64,000 bases of DNA from the NCBI RefSeq assembly GCF_025751585.1, contig NZ_JAOWKX010000007.1, forward strand, positions 62,001 through 126,000, written 5' to 3'. The notes below the pieces were generated by a model. That model was not told the DNA's origin, did not search any database, and was given only the letters and a program-made list of their open reading frames with translations. Position 1 is the stretch's first letter. Every line of letters starts with the position of its first letter. Origin of the DNA: Fluctibacter corallii (lineage in GTDB: Bacteria > Pseudomonadota > Gammaproteobacteria > Enterobacterales > Alteromonadaceae). Position numbers and translations under genes: made by a program. This document shows, piece after piece, positions 8,352-17,740 of this stretch.

Positions 8352-9107
8352 ATGTTAATCGAAGTTGATACACATTCTCACACGGTAGCCAGTACCCATG
8401 CTTACAGTACGGTGGGCGAATATGTGCAGCAAGCCAAAGCAAAAGGGCTGAAGATGATTTCGCTCACTGAGCATGGCCCGCAGATGCCAGATTCTCCGCA
8501 TCCTTGGCATTTTGGCAATCGTTCGGTCATTCCACGCGTGATAGACGGAATCGGCGTCTTGCGAGGTATCGAAGCGAATATTTTGCCTGACAACGGAAAA
8601 TTAGATATTCCTAAAAACCTTCATCCCTACTTAGATTTTGCCATCGCCAGCTTTCATGAGCCTGTTTTTCCACCTAAAGATAAGGCAACCCATACACGTG
8701 CCGTAATCAACGCCATTCAATCGGGACAATGCCAAATCATTGGGCATCCAGGAAATCCCAATTACCCGTTAGATTACGAGGAAGTGATCCGCGCCGCAAA
8801 AGATGCCAACGTATTGATTGAAATTAACAACAGCTCATTTACTCACTCTCGAGTCGGTAGTGAAGAAAACTGCACACGCATTATGGAGCTAGTTGATACA
8901 CTCGACTGGCAAGTGGTGTTTTCAAGCGATGCCCACATTGCATATCATGTAGGCGACACGCATCAATGCGAAGAAAAAGCAGCTGCGGTGGATTTCCCAT
9001 TGGAGCGCGTGGTAAATACTTCTGCTAAACGCTTTTTACAATTTCTTGAATCTCACGATAAAAATGTCGGTATCGCCTTTGAACAATGGTTAAAAGCCAT
9101 GACATAA
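8352..9107 (+). CDS. PHP-domain metal-dependent phosphoesterase (YcdX family)
   Basis: A 251-aa protein with the PHP metal-binding signature: DTHSHT near the N-terminus, TEHGPQM, GIEANI, ASFHEP, GHPGNP and SSDAHIAYHVGD, in the order found in YcdX-type trinuclear-zinc phosphatases. AGGAGG lies 5-6 nt before the ATG. YcdX proteins hydrolyse phosphoester bonds with poorly known physiological substrates and have been linked to swarming in E. coli (established for the family). It is transcribed alone, divergent from the deaminase. Confidence 0.88.
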   Translation: MLIEVDTHSHTVASTHAYSTVGEYVQQAKAKGLKMISLTEHGPQMPDSPHPWHFGNRSVIPRVIDGIGVLRGIEANILPDNGKLDIPKNLHPYLDFAIASFHEPVFPPKDKATHTRAVINAIQSGQCQIIGHPGNPNYPLDYEEVIRAAKDANVLIEINNSSFTHSRVGSEENCTRIMELVDTLDWQVVFSSDAHIAYHVGDTHQCEEKAAAVDFPLERVVNTSAKRFLQFLESHDKNVGIAFEQWLKAMT

Positions 9108-9155
9108 GTTACCGTGTTCGTAAGACTTAATGGTGCGCTTTAGGTGTAAACCTAT

Positions 9156-9368
9156 CTAAGTAGCGTCTTCACCATAAGCCAAAATGTCTCCTGGCTGACA
9201 ATCTAGCTCACGACATAACGCTGCAAGGGTTTCAAACCTGACACCCTTCACCTTGCCCCGTTTTAGCAATGACAAATTGGCTTCCGTAATACCAATTCGT
9301 TGAGCGATATCTTTCGAACTCATTTTTCTTTGCGCCATGACCACGTCTAAATTCACAATAATTTTCAT
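9156..9368 (-). CDS. Small XRE-type helix-turn-helix regulator paired with DUF2975
   Basis: A 70-aa protein that is almost entirely one HTH_3 domain: MAQRKMSSKDIAQRIGITEA, then SLLKRGK, and LCRELDCQPGDIL. The start at 9368 is chosen because its ATG lies 1 nt after the TGA of the upstream DUF2975 gene, implying translational coupling. Small XRE repressors with DUF2975 membrane proteins are a recurring pair in bacteria (YozG/YoaS type); the signal sensed is unknown. Confidence 0.85.
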   Translation of the reverse strand: MKIIVNLDVVMAQRKMSSKDIAQRIGITEANLSLLKRGKVKGVRFETLAALCRELDCQPGDILAYGEDAT

Positions 9369-9369
9369 C

Positions 9370-9924
9370 TCAGATAAACGCCTTGTTTTCTTCATCAATA
9401 GACGCGGCGAGCGCATAGAGTTTTGCAATGATCAAAAAGGTGATTGCCACAACCAATTGTCCTGGTGCGATATTCAATTCGATGTTTGCTGACTGACCAG
9501 TGACCACTAATAGCATCAACAGTGGCCATAATAGCGAGTAAGCAACCATTCCGGTATACCCTTGTGCAGCCCGATAAAGGCAGTAGGCCGCATCATGAGA
9601 GAAAAACTCGCTTCGGGAAGTATGGCGAAAAAAGCGATCCAATTGCATATAAGCAAACACGCACAACCCAATCAAAGGCAGTAAAGACACCCATAGCCAT
9701 GTTTGCGAAACCGTCTGTTGCTCCCACAGCGCATTGAACTGACCACTAAATAAACTGACCCACCAACGCCCTTCAATAAACCATCCCATTGCGCTGGTTA
9801 TCATGACCAATATTGCAAAAGAGGCGATAAGCAAACGCGCCCCTTTGCTTAACGTGCGTATATGTCGATTTAGAGAGTTTTGCTCTACTGATGTTTCTAA
9901 CGCCTTCATATCTAACAGTCTCAT
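9370..9924 (-). CDS. DUF2975 family integral membrane protein
   Basis: A 184-aa protein with four predicted membrane segments (LLIASFAILVMITSAMGWF; WLWVSLLPLIGLCVFAYM; a segment at MVAYSLLWPLLMLLVV; LVVAITFLIIAKLYALA). The pattern of TM pairs with RFF...YCLYRAAQG between them and a closing A-x-x-D/E-E-N-K tail fits DUF2975. The stop is 1 nt from the XRE start. An internal ATG at residue 6 is an alternative start. The usual inference is that the membrane partner modulates the HTH protein. Confidence 0.75.
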   Translation of the reverse strand: MRLLDMKALETSVEQNSLNRHIRTLSKGARLLIASFAILVMITSAMGWFIEGRWWVSLFSGQFNALWEQQTVSQTWLWVSLLPLIGLCVFAYMQLDRFFRHTSRSEFFSHDAAYCLYRAAQGYTGMVAYSLLWPLLMLLVVTGQSANIELNIAPGQLVVAITFLIIAKLYALAASIDEENKAFI

Positions 9925-10034
9925 AGTGACAATAATCTCGCTATTTTACATCTTGAAACAATTATTACAAAACAACCTATAATTATTGTATTACGATAAT
10001 TTGTTATCACAGAACATTAACTACGGAGTATTCT

Positions 10035-11321
10035 ATGAATATAACAGCGCCCATCAAACTTTGCGTGTTTATTGTCTCTTTACTCTATTTGAGCGGCTGC
10101 CAGCTTGCGAATTCACTCTCATTTTTTCTAAAGCAGCAGCAGGCGAACGTCAAATGGACCACCCCCGACAAGACAACAAGCGTGCCATTTACAACATACA
10201 ACCATCACATTATTGTGCCTGTAAGCATCAATGGCGGCGAGCCACTGAGGTTCGTGTTAGATACGGGTGCAGCCGCAACCGTTATAACCCAAAGCCCAAG
10301 AACGAAGCATTTATCCTTTAAAAAAGATTCACCTATCGCTATCAGCGGTTCGGGGAATGATGGCGACCCCACTGCGTACGTTTTGGATAATATTACCCTC
10401 AGTACGGGTGACTTCTCGATTGCAAACCTATCGGTTATTTATGCCACAACCGACGCACTCCCCTTTGATTCCCAAGACGAAACTTACTTCGACGGCGTGA
10501 TTGGAGCTGACTTTTTTAACCGCACGACAATTGAAATTGATTACGGCAATATGCAAGTCACATTTGCTGAACCACCAGAAAGTCACGAACATTTCCACGA
10601 TCAACGCTTAGCACAAGGTTGGCAATTCCACGCCATGCCAGTTCATAGCGATACGCCATTTATAGACACCCATGTAACAATAAACGATAAAAAACACACC
10701 GTGAAAGTCATGATAGATACAGGCTCAACAGGATATTTATCTCTATTTATGGGTGTCTTACCAGAAGGGGTCACCGTACCAGCCAAACATTATGAAGCAC
10801 GTTCACGGGGCATCAGTGGCTACTCACGCAATAAAGTAGGTTTGGTAGACAACATGACACTTGCAGGATTCAATGTTAATCATTTTCCTGCCTATTTTAG
10901 AAGCGAGGGAGAAAACCCCCAAAGTGGCAGCCATGGGGTATTAGGCAATCAAATACTGCGTCAATTCAACGCCATCGTTGATTTTGAACATGAAGCCTTG
11001 TATTTAAAGCCTATCCGCGATGGCGTGTCTTCCCAAACATTGCCTCATTTGGGCTTGCGTATTCTTCCTCATGAAAACGGGGGGATCATCAAAGCAATTT
11101 ATGAATTCTCCGCATTACCCCAAAATACATTCAACGTGGGTGACATCATCACGTCAATCAACCAAACCCCCGTGAACTCAACGAGCTTTGATCATATTAT
11201 GCAAACAATAAGTAAAAACTCGTCAAATCACTCACACATTGAAGTCTGTATCGCTGGGCATCAAGACTGCTACGACATTCCTATCTCGCCCATGCCGTGG
11301 GAAAATACCGTGGGGAAATAG
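10035..11321 (+). CDS. Lipoprotein with two retropepsin-like aspartic protease domains and a C-terminal PDZ-like region
   Basis: A 428-aa protein. The N-terminus has a lipoprotein signal with lipobox LSGC. Two aspartyl-protease half-sites are present in one chain, VLDTGAAATVIT (about residue 75) and MIDTGSTGYLSLF (about 225), each followed by the hydrophobic-hydrophobic-G turn (VIGADFF; VLGNQIL). A single chain could thus form the two-Asp site that retropepsins make by dimerising. The last about 80 residues (LGLRILPHENGG, FNVGDIITSINQTPV) look like PDZ. GGAG precedes the ATG. It is monocistronic; substrates are unknown. Confidence 0.8.
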   Translation: MNITAPIKLCVFIVSLLYLSGCQLANSLSFFLKQQQANVKWTTPDKTTSVPFTTYNHHIIVPVSINGGEPLRFVLDTGAAATVITQSPRTKHLSFKKDSPIAISGSGNDGDPTAYVLDNITLSTGDFSIANLSVIYATTDALPFDSQDETYFDGVIGADFFNRTTIEIDYGNMQVTFAEPPESHEHFHDQRLAQGWQFHAMPVHSDTPFIDTHVTINDKKHTVKVMIDTGSTGYLSLFMGVLPEGVTVPAKHYEARSRGISGYSRNKVGLVDNMTLAGFNVNHFPAYFRSEGENPQSGSHGVLGNQILRQFNAIVDFEHEALYLKPIRDGVSSQTLPHLGLRILPHENGGIIKAIYEFSALPQNTFNVGDIITSINQTPVNSTSFDHIMQTISKNSSNHSHIEVCIAGHQDCYDIPISPMPWENTVGK

Positions 11322-11455
11322 TGCTAACATCTGGCACACTCGGCTGTCAGCATGAATTCATGTAAGCAGCATATTTAGTCAGATTCTAAACAAACGGCAG
11401 GGCGCGCAATAAGCGCACTCTGCTATCGCAACCGTTTTGTCATCCTTACACTATA

Positions 11456-11887
11456 TTAATTGGACGACTCTTGCATAAATGCCGCCATGGTCTCTGCCGC
11501 AGTCATGGTGTGCGTTTGATTACTAAAAGAATAGAAGTGTGGCTTTTCATCAATAAAAATTTGGTGTTCCATGTCCATATTGTCAGGAATAGTAAATAAA
11601 CCCACCGAAAGAAAATATTGCCCAGTTTGCTGCACACGATAAAACAAATGTGAACCACAACGAGAGCAAAAAGCACGCTCGCCCCACTCAGAAGACGGGT
11701 AAGTCGTGAGACTATCTTTTCCCTCGATGGTAACATCCGTTTGCCCATCCGCTGTCATTAACGGGCCACCGCCCCATTTTCTGCACATTCCACAATGGCA
11801 GACACCCACAGCAGGCACAACGGTATTTGCCGTAACCGTTACATCACCACACAAACAACGTCCAGACAGCTTTATCGTTTCGCTCAT
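11456..11887 (-). CDS. GFA-family zinc protein (glutathione-dependent formaldehyde-activating enzyme-like)
   Basis: A 143-aa protein with the GFA (CENP-V) zinc motifs: GRCLCGDV, GVCHCGMCRKWGG and AFCSRCGSHLFYR. Most members have no proven activity, and the Gfa reaction should not be assumed. ATG 11887 is preferred to 11893 because the AAGGA site is then 6 nt away. It is convergent with the retropepsin gene. Confidence 0.85.
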   Translation of the reverse strand: MSETIKLSGRCLCGDVTVTANTVVPAVGVCHCGMCRKWGGGPLMTADGQTDVTIEGKDSLTTYPSSEWGERAFCSRCGSHLFYRVQQTGQYFLSVGLFTIPDNMDMEHQIFIDEKPHFYSFSNQTHTMTAAETMAAFMQESSN

Positions 11888-12132
11888 GATCATTCCTTAG
11901 TTCACAGTTAGGTTATCGCTTAAGTACATCTCAACTTACCAAATTTAACTCCGGTAACCAGACACTAGTTCAACACTGGTTATTTGTACAGATAAATACT
12001 CGCTTTTGAGAAAAAACACATGTTATTCAAACCCATACCTAAGTATTAACATGCCGCTTTCGCATGCACGCTTTCTCAGGTCTAATGGCCGCCGTCAATA
12101 AGACCTATAATCCTTTTATTGGAGTGTTAACC

Positions 12133-12525
12133 ATGTTGAAAGTAGTTAAGATTTCTCTTGCAGTAGCGGCTTTATCATTCGGTGCAAACGCATTCGCGAA
12201 CGATGTTAATGCGGCTCTGTCTAACATCTGCACAATTGTACAGGCAGATGACAAAGGCGAACTTCGTAAAAAAATGAAGAAAGTTCAGTCTGATTACAAA
12301 CTTAAACTTCAAGATTATTATTCAGGTGTGTCTTGCAGCGGCGAAAGCTTAATTCGTTTTGCCTTTCTTAACGGTGCCGTTGAGTCTGGATCATTGTTAA
12401 TTAAAAAGATGCCAAAAAGCCAACTTAATGCACCTGAAGCAGACGGTAAAACGCTACGTGCTTGGGTCAGTGATAAAGGCCTAATGGACTCACCTATCGC
12501 AAAAGTATTGAACGACCGTATTTAG
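12133..12525 (+). CDS. DUF3718 family small secreted protein
   Basis: A 130-aa protein with a signal peptide (MLKVVKISLAVAALSFGANAFA) and a mature domain with two conserved cysteines (LSNICTIVQADDKGELRKK; GVSCSGESLIRFA). The cysteine pattern and length fit DUF3718, found mainly in Alteromonadales and Vibrionales; its function is unknown. Start 12133 follows GGAG; the upstream in-frame ATG at 12064 would bury the signal. Two hairpins follow the stop, the second being a clear terminator. Confidence 0.75.
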   Translation: MLKVVKISLAVAALSFGANAFANDVNAALSNICTIVQADDKGELRKKMKKVQSDYKLKLQDYYSGVSCSGESLIRFAFLNGAVESGSLLIKKMPKSQLNAPEADGKTLRAWVSDKGLMDSPIAKVLNDRI

Positions 12526-12566
12526 TTTCAACATGGTCGGTAAGCGACGGCTTACCACTTAAGAAT

Positions 12567-12594
12567 CGGCTCCTCTACGGAGCCGTTTTTTTTT
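12567..12594 (+). terminator. Rho-independent terminator after DUF3718 gene
   Basis: CGGCTCC/GGAGCCG stem with a 4-nt loop followed by nine T. A second hairpin (GGTAAG...CTTACC, about 12539-12557) lies just before it. Confidence 0.85.
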
Positions 12595-12720
12595 GTATTT
12601 CTGATAATTAACACACTTTCCTCTTTTCAATTTCCCCCCCAAAAACTGGCAAAGCTGGTATTTCAGCCTAAATTTAAACTAGCGTGGAAATCACAAGTTG
12701 AAATACAAACAGGGTGAAGA

Positions 12721-14742
12721 ATGAGCAAGTTTCTCTCAAAGCACATTTCGGCAATTATTCTCTTACCTTCCATTATTCTGATTTTAATCAGCCTATTCGT
12801 AATGTGGAAAAACATTGTTGCATTACAGAATGAGTCAAAAGCATACGAAATTGTCGAGTTTTCGGAGGTGGTAAAAGACCTCGTCGGAAGCTTGCAAGTG
12901 GAACGGGGTATGTCATCAGGCTATTTAGGGTCTGGCGGTATGAAATTTGGTCAAGAACTACGCGACCACTACAACAAAACAAATATTGCCGTTACGAATT
13001 ACAAAACCTTCGTTAAATCATTGGTGTTAGGTGAGGTAGGCCGAGATTCAAGCGCCAACATTCAAAAAGCATTGAATGACTTACAGCGTTTGGAAGAAGT
13101 GCGCGAAGGCGTGCAACAAGGGGCATTGCCCTTACAAGACACCCTCAAGTATTACACCCCACTGATTACTAATCTCATTCACGAGACCCTTGTCATCATG
13201 CGGGTGTTTGAGAATGCGCATGTCACCCGAGATCTCTCAACATTATTCGCACTTGAACAGGTAAAAGAGCAAGGTGGCATTCAGCGCGCCACCGTCAGTA
13301 ATATTTTAGCTTCAAAATTTTTATCGGCAGAAAACCGTGATTTAGTCTCTAAACTAGTCGCAAAAGAAAGGGCGTATTTAGACACCGCTACGAGCTTAGC
13401 CATATACGAATTAAAGGATGATATTGAGCGCTTTATCTCTTCACCACAAAACCAATCAGCGGTGTCTTTACGCGACAAAGTTCTTACCGAAGCAGCCAAC
13501 GGCCAATTTAATGAAACACCCGAATCTTGGTTTGCGGTTGCGACACAGCGGTTAAAAGCGTTAGGTGACTTGAATCAGCGTGTTATTGATGATTTAAAGA
13601 GCTATATGAATGACCTACACAGTGAGATGGTTTTATTCGTGATACTCGATGCCATTTTTATCGTGTTTGTGGTTGTATTAACTTATTTAGTGTACAAAAC
13701 CATCGATACCATGGGACAGCAGGCTAGAGAAATAGACAGCACGCTGCGAGCTGTGCGAGCTAACAGTGACCTTACTCTAAAAATCCCTGTCATTAGCGAA
13801 GACTACCTAGGTAAATCAGCCAATCAAATGAATGAGCTACTAGATAAAATTGGCACAGACTTCTCACGTATCGCTCATATTACTTACAGTGCAGTGTCGT
13901 CAACCCATGATACAGTAGTAGCTGTTGTGCAAAGCGACACCAATATACTCCGACAACGCGACGAAAGCTCACAATCCACGACCTCAGTGGAAGAGTTAGC
14001 CGCCAGCATTGTTGACGTAGCAAAGCAAATTCAAGGTACCGCAGACTCCACCAAAGCAGCCAGTGATCTCGCCAAATCGGGCCGAGATGCCGTCACCGAA
14101 GTCGTAGAAAACATTGACGAAGTCGCGACAGAAGTGAATAACATTCGTGACAATATTGCGACCTTAAATGACGGGGTAGTAAATATTTCAAATTTTGTTA
14201 CCGTGATCCAATCGGTTGCCGAACAAACCAATTTATTGGCCCTAAATGCAGCAATTGAGGCGGCCCGTGCGGGTGAACAAGGCCGCGGCTTCGCCGTGGT
14301 GGCAGATGAAGTACGCAGCTTAGCAAAGCGTGTTCAAGAAGCCACTGAAGAAATCAGCGAAATTATCAGCACGTTACAACGAGACTCTGAAACTGCAACA
14401 CGGATGATAGAACAGGGCAAAGAGAAAACCGATCAGGCTGTCGATAACGCTAGAAATATTGAAGCGTTATTAGAGCAAATTGTTGAAAGTGTTGTCGCAA
14501 TTCATGACATTTCATTCAGCATTAGCTCACAAGCTGAGGAGCAGGCCAGAATTACACAAAATGTTGCAACGAATGTCACCAAGATAGATGAAATGTCAGA
14601 TCAAAATGCCAAAGGGACGCACCAGATCAGCCGCGCTGCCACCGCGCTTGCAGATGTCACCTCAGAGCTCGTTGAATTAATTGACGAATACCACTTTGAC
14701 GACAAACAGAAACTATCGTTTCTAAATTTGCCCCATAAGTAG
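12721..14742 (+). CDS. Methyl-accepting chemotaxis protein with a NIT (nitrate/nitrite-sensing-like) periplasmic domain
   Basis: A 673-aa chemoreceptor. TM1 is at about 9-28. The periplasmic region begins with the NIT-domain signature ([16 protein letters not shown]) and continues as long helices to about 300; TM2 ([18 protein letters not shown]) is at about 302-324, then a HAMP-like linker. The cytoplasmic hairpin tip is near-canonical ([20 protein letters not shown], then [12 protein letters not shown]). In NarX-like and NasR proteins the NIT fold binds nitrate or nitrite, but the ligand here is unknown. The C-terminus lacks a CheR-tethering pentapeptide. No che genes are nearby. Confidence 0.9.
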   Translation: MSKFLSKHISAIILLPSIILILISLFVMWKNIVALQNESKAYEIVEFSEVVKDLVGSLQVERGMSSGYLGSGGMKFGQELRDHYNKTNIAVTNYKTFVKSLVLGEVGRDSSANIQKALNDLQRLEEVREGVQQGALPLQDTLKYYTPLITNLIHETLVIMRVFENAHVTRDLSTLFALEQVKEQGGIQRATVSNILASKFLSAENRDLVSKLVAKERAYLDTATSLAIYELKDDIERFISSPQNQSAVSLRDKVLTEAANGQFNETPESWFAVATQRLKALGDLNQRVIDDLKSYMNDLHSEMVLFVILDAIFIVFVVVLTYLVYKTIDTMGQQAREIDSTLRAVRANSDLTLKIPVISEDYLGKSANQMNELLDKIGTDFSRIAHITYSAVSSTHDTVVAVVQSDTNILRQRDESSQSTTSVEELAASIVDVAKQIQGTADSTKAASDLAKSGRDAVTEVVENIDEVATEVNNIRDNIATLNDGVVNISNFVTVIQSVAEQTNLLALNAAIEAARAGEQGRGFAVVADEVRSLAKRVQEATEEISEIISTLQRDSETATRMIEQGKEKTDQAVDNARNIEALLEQIVESVVAIHDISFSISSQAEEQARITQNVATNVTKIDEMSDQNAKGTHQISRAATALADVTSELVELIDEYHFDDKQKLSFLNLPHK

Positions 14743-14836
14743 AGAAAAATACGCTGTTGCAGTATAAATAGCTCGCTAAGGGATGACCACATCCCTTACG
14801 CTATTCTGGGTTTAATATTTTCAAGGATACAAGGCA

Positions 14837-15274
14837 ATGTCAGGATTTGAGGCAAGCGCACTGCACACAGAATGGAGCACACTTCAAGGGCAGTTTCACA
14901 GCTTCGAGAAAACCGCGGTACATTTAAAACTGGCCGGATTGATCGCTTTAGGTGTGTTGGTCTTTCACCGCCACTTTGATTACTTAATTGTGTTTATTAC
15001 GGCGGCGCTATGGGTAACAGAAGGGATGATAAAAACCTATCAGGCTCGCATCTCGGATCGACTATTGGTAGTAGAAAAAGCCATCGCGGAACAACAGCAT
15101 TACAAAGCCATGCAACTCAACACGATGTGGAGCGAACAACGCGCAGGGGGAGTAACTTTGATCATCTCATACATGCGCCAATGCCTGAAACCCACCGTCG
15201 CTTTCCCGCATATTTTTGTTGTGTTGCTCGCTTTAGTAGCAACATCAATACCGCTTCCCACTTTATCTCTTTGA
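14837..15274 (+). CDS. Small hypothetical membrane protein
   Basis: A 145-aa protein of unrecognised family. Two hydrophobic segments close together (LKLAGLIALGVLVF and YLIVFITAALWVTEGM) are followed by a basic/helical stretch (YQARISDRLLVVEKAIAEQQ) and a C-terminal third membrane segment (IFVVLLALVATSIPL). AAGGAT lies upstream of the ATG. It follows the chemoreceptor by about 95 nt and may be co-transcribed with it. Function unknown. Confidence 0.65.
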   Translation: MSGFEASALHTEWSTLQGQFHSFEKTAVHLKLAGLIALGVLVFHRHFDYLIVFITAALWVTEGMIKTYQARISDRLLVVEKAIAEQQHYKAMQLNTMWSEQRAGGVTLIISYMRQCLKPTVAFPHIFVVLLALVATSIPLPTLSL

Positions 15275-15330
15275 AACCAGAACTGACTGGCATGAATGCG
15301 TAACGCATTCATTTAGCGACATATACAAAA

Positions 15331-15353
15331 AAACCGGCTCAAGAGCCGGTTTT
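15331..15353. terminator. Bidirectional terminator between the membrane protein and rplI
   Basis: AAACCGGCTC/GAGCCGGTTT stem, preceded by an A-run and followed by T on the plus strand, so it can serve both convergent units. Confidence 0.8.
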
Positions 15354-15380
15354 CAAAACTGATTGATTCAAAAATGCGAA

Positions 15381-15833
15381 TTACGCTTCTTGAATGATAA
15401 CCAATTTAATCGTAGTCATTACATCAGAGTGCAACTGGATATCGATTTCGAACTCACCAGTTTCACGAAGCGTACCTTGTGGTAGCTTAACTTCTGACTT
15501 AGCCACTTCAACGCCTGCAGCAGTAATTGCTTCAGCGATGTCACGTGTACCTACAGAACCGAATAGTTTACCTTCGTCGCCCGCAGGAGCAGCGATAGTC
15601 ACATTTTCAAGTTCACCTAGTTTAGCAGCACGCGCTTCAGCAGCAGAAAGCTGGTCAGCGATTTTTGCTTCTAGTTCAGCACGACGTGCTTCAAATTTTT
15701 CAACGTTTGCTTTTGTTGCTGGAACCGCTTTTCCTTGTGGGAAAAGGAAGTTACGAGCATAACCAGACTTAACGTTAACCTGATCACCCAATCCGCCAAG
15801 GTTGGCGATTTTGTCTAGTAGAATGATTTCCAT
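15381..15833 (-). CDS. rplI: 50S ribosomal protein L9
   Basis: A 150-aa protein with the canonical L9 start ([19 protein letters not shown], then [10 protein letters not shown]), the central connecting helix rich in Ala/Glu/Lys, and the [13 protein letters not shown]-terminal domain. It is last in the rpsF-rpsR-rplI operon; the gap to rpsR is 28 nt. Confidence 0.98.
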   Translation of the reverse strand: MEIILLDKIANLGGLGDQVNVKSGYARNFLFPQGKAVPATKANVEKFEARRAELEAKIADQLSAAEARAAKLGELENVTIAAPAGDEGKLFGSVGTRDIAEAITAAGVEVAKSEVKLPQGTLRETGEFEIDIQLHSDVMTTIKLVIIQEA

Positions 15834-15861
15834 CTTTGCTACCTCTTATTTACGCCAACAA

Positions 15862-16089
15862 TTACTTATGAGAATCAGTGTAAGGAAGCAATGCTAGGAA
15901 GCGCGCACGCTTGATAGCAGTTGACAACTGACGCTGATATTTCGCACTTGTACCAGTAATACGGCTAGGTACAATTTTACCACTTTCAGTGATGTAGTTT
16001 TTAAGCGTAGCAATATCTTTATAGTCGATTTGCGCTACACCTTCTGCAGAGAATCGGCAGAACTTACGACGTCTGAAAAAACGAGCCAT
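15862..16089 (-). CDS. rpsR: 30S ribosomal protein S18
   Basis: A 75-aa protein, [18 protein letters not shown] at the start and [32 protein letters not shown] as in all bacterial S18. It sits only 18 nt after rpsF, leaving no room for priB, which lies at this point in E. coli. S18 pairs with S6 on the 30S platform, and the S6:S18 complex is the known autoregulator of this operon. Confidence 0.98.
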   Translation of the reverse strand: MARFFRRRKFCRFSAEGVAQIDYKDIATLKNYITESGKIVPSRITGTSAKYQRQLSTAIKRARFLALLPYTDSHK

Positions 16090-16107
16090 TATCCGTCTCC
16101 TTAATGA

Positions 16108-16497
16108 TTATTCTTCAGAAGAAGCTGCTTCAGTAGCAGGCGCTTCTTCACGTTTCTCTTCACGCTTGTTCTCACGACGCTCTTCTTTCGCCATTGGAGA
16201 TGGCTCAGTCACAGCGTTCTTAGTGCGCATAACAAGGTTACGAAGAACGATATCATTGAAACGGAAAGCAGTTTCTAGCTCTTCGATCGCTTCAGCAGAT
16301 GCTTCTGCGTTGATAAGAACATAGTGTGCTTTATGAAGCTTTTCGATTGGGTAAGCCAATTGGCGACGACCCCAATCTTCTAGACGGTGGATAGTACCGC
16401 CAGCATTTTTGATGATCCCAGTATAACGCTCGATCATACCTGGAACCTGTTCACTCTGATCAGGGTGAACCATGAAAACGATTTCGTAATGACGCAT
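16108..16497 (-). CDS. rpsF: 30S ribosomal protein S6
   Basis: A 129-aa protein: [18 protein letters not shown] start, [17 protein letters not shown] and [12 protein letters not shown] as in S6. The acidic/basic C-terminal tail ([16 protein letters not shown], ending SSEE) is longer than the structured core; in enterobacteria the tail receives extra glutamates from RimK, and this Glu-rich end is compatible. It is the first gene of the operon and carries a structured leader. Confidence 0.97.
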   Translation of the reverse strand: MRHYEIVFMVHPDQSEQVPGMIERYTGIIKNAGGTIHRLEDWGRRQLAYPIEKLHKAHYVLINAEASAEAIEELETAFRFNDIVLRNLVMRTKNAVTEPSPMAKEERRENKREEKREEAPATEAASSEE

Positions 16498-16503
16498 CGT
16501 TGA

Positions 16504-16557
16504 TTCCTTACGGTTGTAGTCTCGTGCAGCTCAGCCAGACTGTGTTGAGACAAGGAA
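16504..16557 (-). promoter_or_regulatory. Probable S6:S18-binding leader RNA of rpsF
   Basis: In the rpsF 5'UTR the minus strand can form an outer stem UUCCUU/AAGGAA and an inner stem GUCUC/GAGAC, with a one-sided bulge UACAACCGU between them on the 3' side. Stems bracketing a CCG-containing bulge, with the Shine-Dalgarno AAGGA in the outer stem, are the hallmarks of the S6:S18 ribosomal leader described across bacteria. Excess S6:S18 would bind and block rpsF translation. Recognised by eye; no covariance model was run. Confidence 0.6.
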
Positions 16558-16587
16558 CAAAATAAAGTAGCTGATTTAAGGGCGCGC

Positions 16588-16616
16588 ATTGTATATAAAT
16601 CCCGCATCCAACACAA
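16588..16616 (-). promoter_or_regulatory. Sigma-70 promoter of rpsF-rpsR-rplI
   Basis: On the minus strand: TTGTGT, a 17-nt spacer, TACAAT (with TATA just before), about 90 nt upstream of the rpsF ATG. Good fit for a strong ribosomal-protein promoter whose transcript would carry the leader. Confidence 0.6.
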
Positions 16617-16695
16617 GATATATTTGCTGTATTGTCGCTATAGGATGGCGCTTCAACCTTAGTAACGACAAATGCTCAACACGCTCGCCACTCGG

Positions 16696-17586
16696 TTAAT
16701 GAGGAATATGTTCCGCTCCAACCAACACGCCGACACCAATTAACGCTATCACTGACCAGATCAAGGTTTTCCGTTCAACCCGCTCACCTAACACTTTAGC
16801 TACGATAAGAGATAAAATGACACTGGTAGCAAACAAGGTTTGTACCACCGCTGCTTTGGTATTCGCAAACGCGACCATCTGCAAATACAGGGCTGCAAAC
16901 GTACCGATAACGGTTGCGCCAGTAAACAGCACCCAAGTTTGTTTTGCGTTGTTAGTTTTAGGTAGCCACGTTTGACGCATCAACACCATTAATAGGACAA
17001 TCATCACCATACCGCCCACTAGGCGAATCTGACTTGCATTGAAGGCATCAACGCCCGTTGATGTGAGAATATCTCGACTGATTACCGCGCCTACAGCCTG
17101 ACACAATGCAGCTAAAGCGGCATAGACATATCCAGTCGCTTCAAAAAGCTTGGTAGTATCTTTCTTTTGAATTTTCACTACCATATCTACCGACAATATC
17201 ACCAGTGCAATACCTGTCCATTGTTGCCAAGTGAGCCATTCTGAGATCCAAGCCATAGCCAATAATGCAGTAAAAATAGGAGCGAGAGTTTCGGCCACCA
17301 AAATGGACTGGCTATCGCCTATCTTGTTTAGCGCTTGGAAAAAGAACGTATCGCCTAATCCAATCCCAATCACACCGCTTAGCAACAACCAAAACATCGC
17401 TTCATTAGACAATGTATAGGCAGGTACAAAATAGGTTGTAATAATGAACAATATGCCAATTGCAGCTAGCCCTTTCCAGAAATTCAGGGCCAAAGGAGAA
17501 AAGCTCCTTCCTAATATCGCAAACATTCTGGCAGCTACAGCCCAACACAGTGCGGTACTTAATGCGGCAATTTCACCCGTAAACAT
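16696..17586 (-). CDS. EamA/DMT-superfamily transporter
   Basis: A 296-aa membrane protein with ten hydrophobic segments arranged as two EamA repeats (first half to ILSVDMVVKI; second from ATGYVYAALAALCQAVGAV). Substrate unknown; DMT members export amino acids, metabolites or drugs. It is monocistronic, between the ribosomal operon and the outer-membrane protein genes. Confidence 0.85.
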   Translation of the reverse strand: MFTGEIAALSTALCWAVAARMFAILGRSFSPLALNFWKGLAAIGILFIITTYFVPAYTLSNEAMFWLLLSGVIGIGLGDTFFFQALNKIGDSQSILVAETLAPIFTALLAMAWISEWLTWQQWTGIALVILSVDMVVKIQKKDTTKLFEATGYVYAALAALCQAVGAVISRDILTSTGVDAFNASQIRLVGGMVMIVLLMVLMRQTWLPKTNNAKQTWVLFTGATVIGTFAALYLQMVAFANTKAAVVQTLFATSVILSLIVAKVLGERVERKTLIWSVIALIGVGVLVGAEHIPH

Positions 17587-17663
17587 AGGCTCTCTCTACT
17601 ACTTGATTAGGTTAGACAATAATACTCAACTGAGAATGGCGGCTAGGGTAAAGATTTAAGCGC

Positions 17664-17691
17664 TAAAAGGCCAGCGAATGCCGACCTTTTA
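17664..17691 (-). terminator. Hairpin downstream of the first DUF5916 gene
   Basis: TAAAAGG...CCTTTTA inverted repeat with extended GC pairing around TCGGC/GCTGG, lying between the stop of the 17741 gene and the EamA start. Moderate T content; likely terminator. Confidence 0.45.
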
Positions 17692-17740
17692 TTTTGTTGA
17701 GCGGGTAATTTTGCGTCTATTTAGTCGCACTAAACATAGG

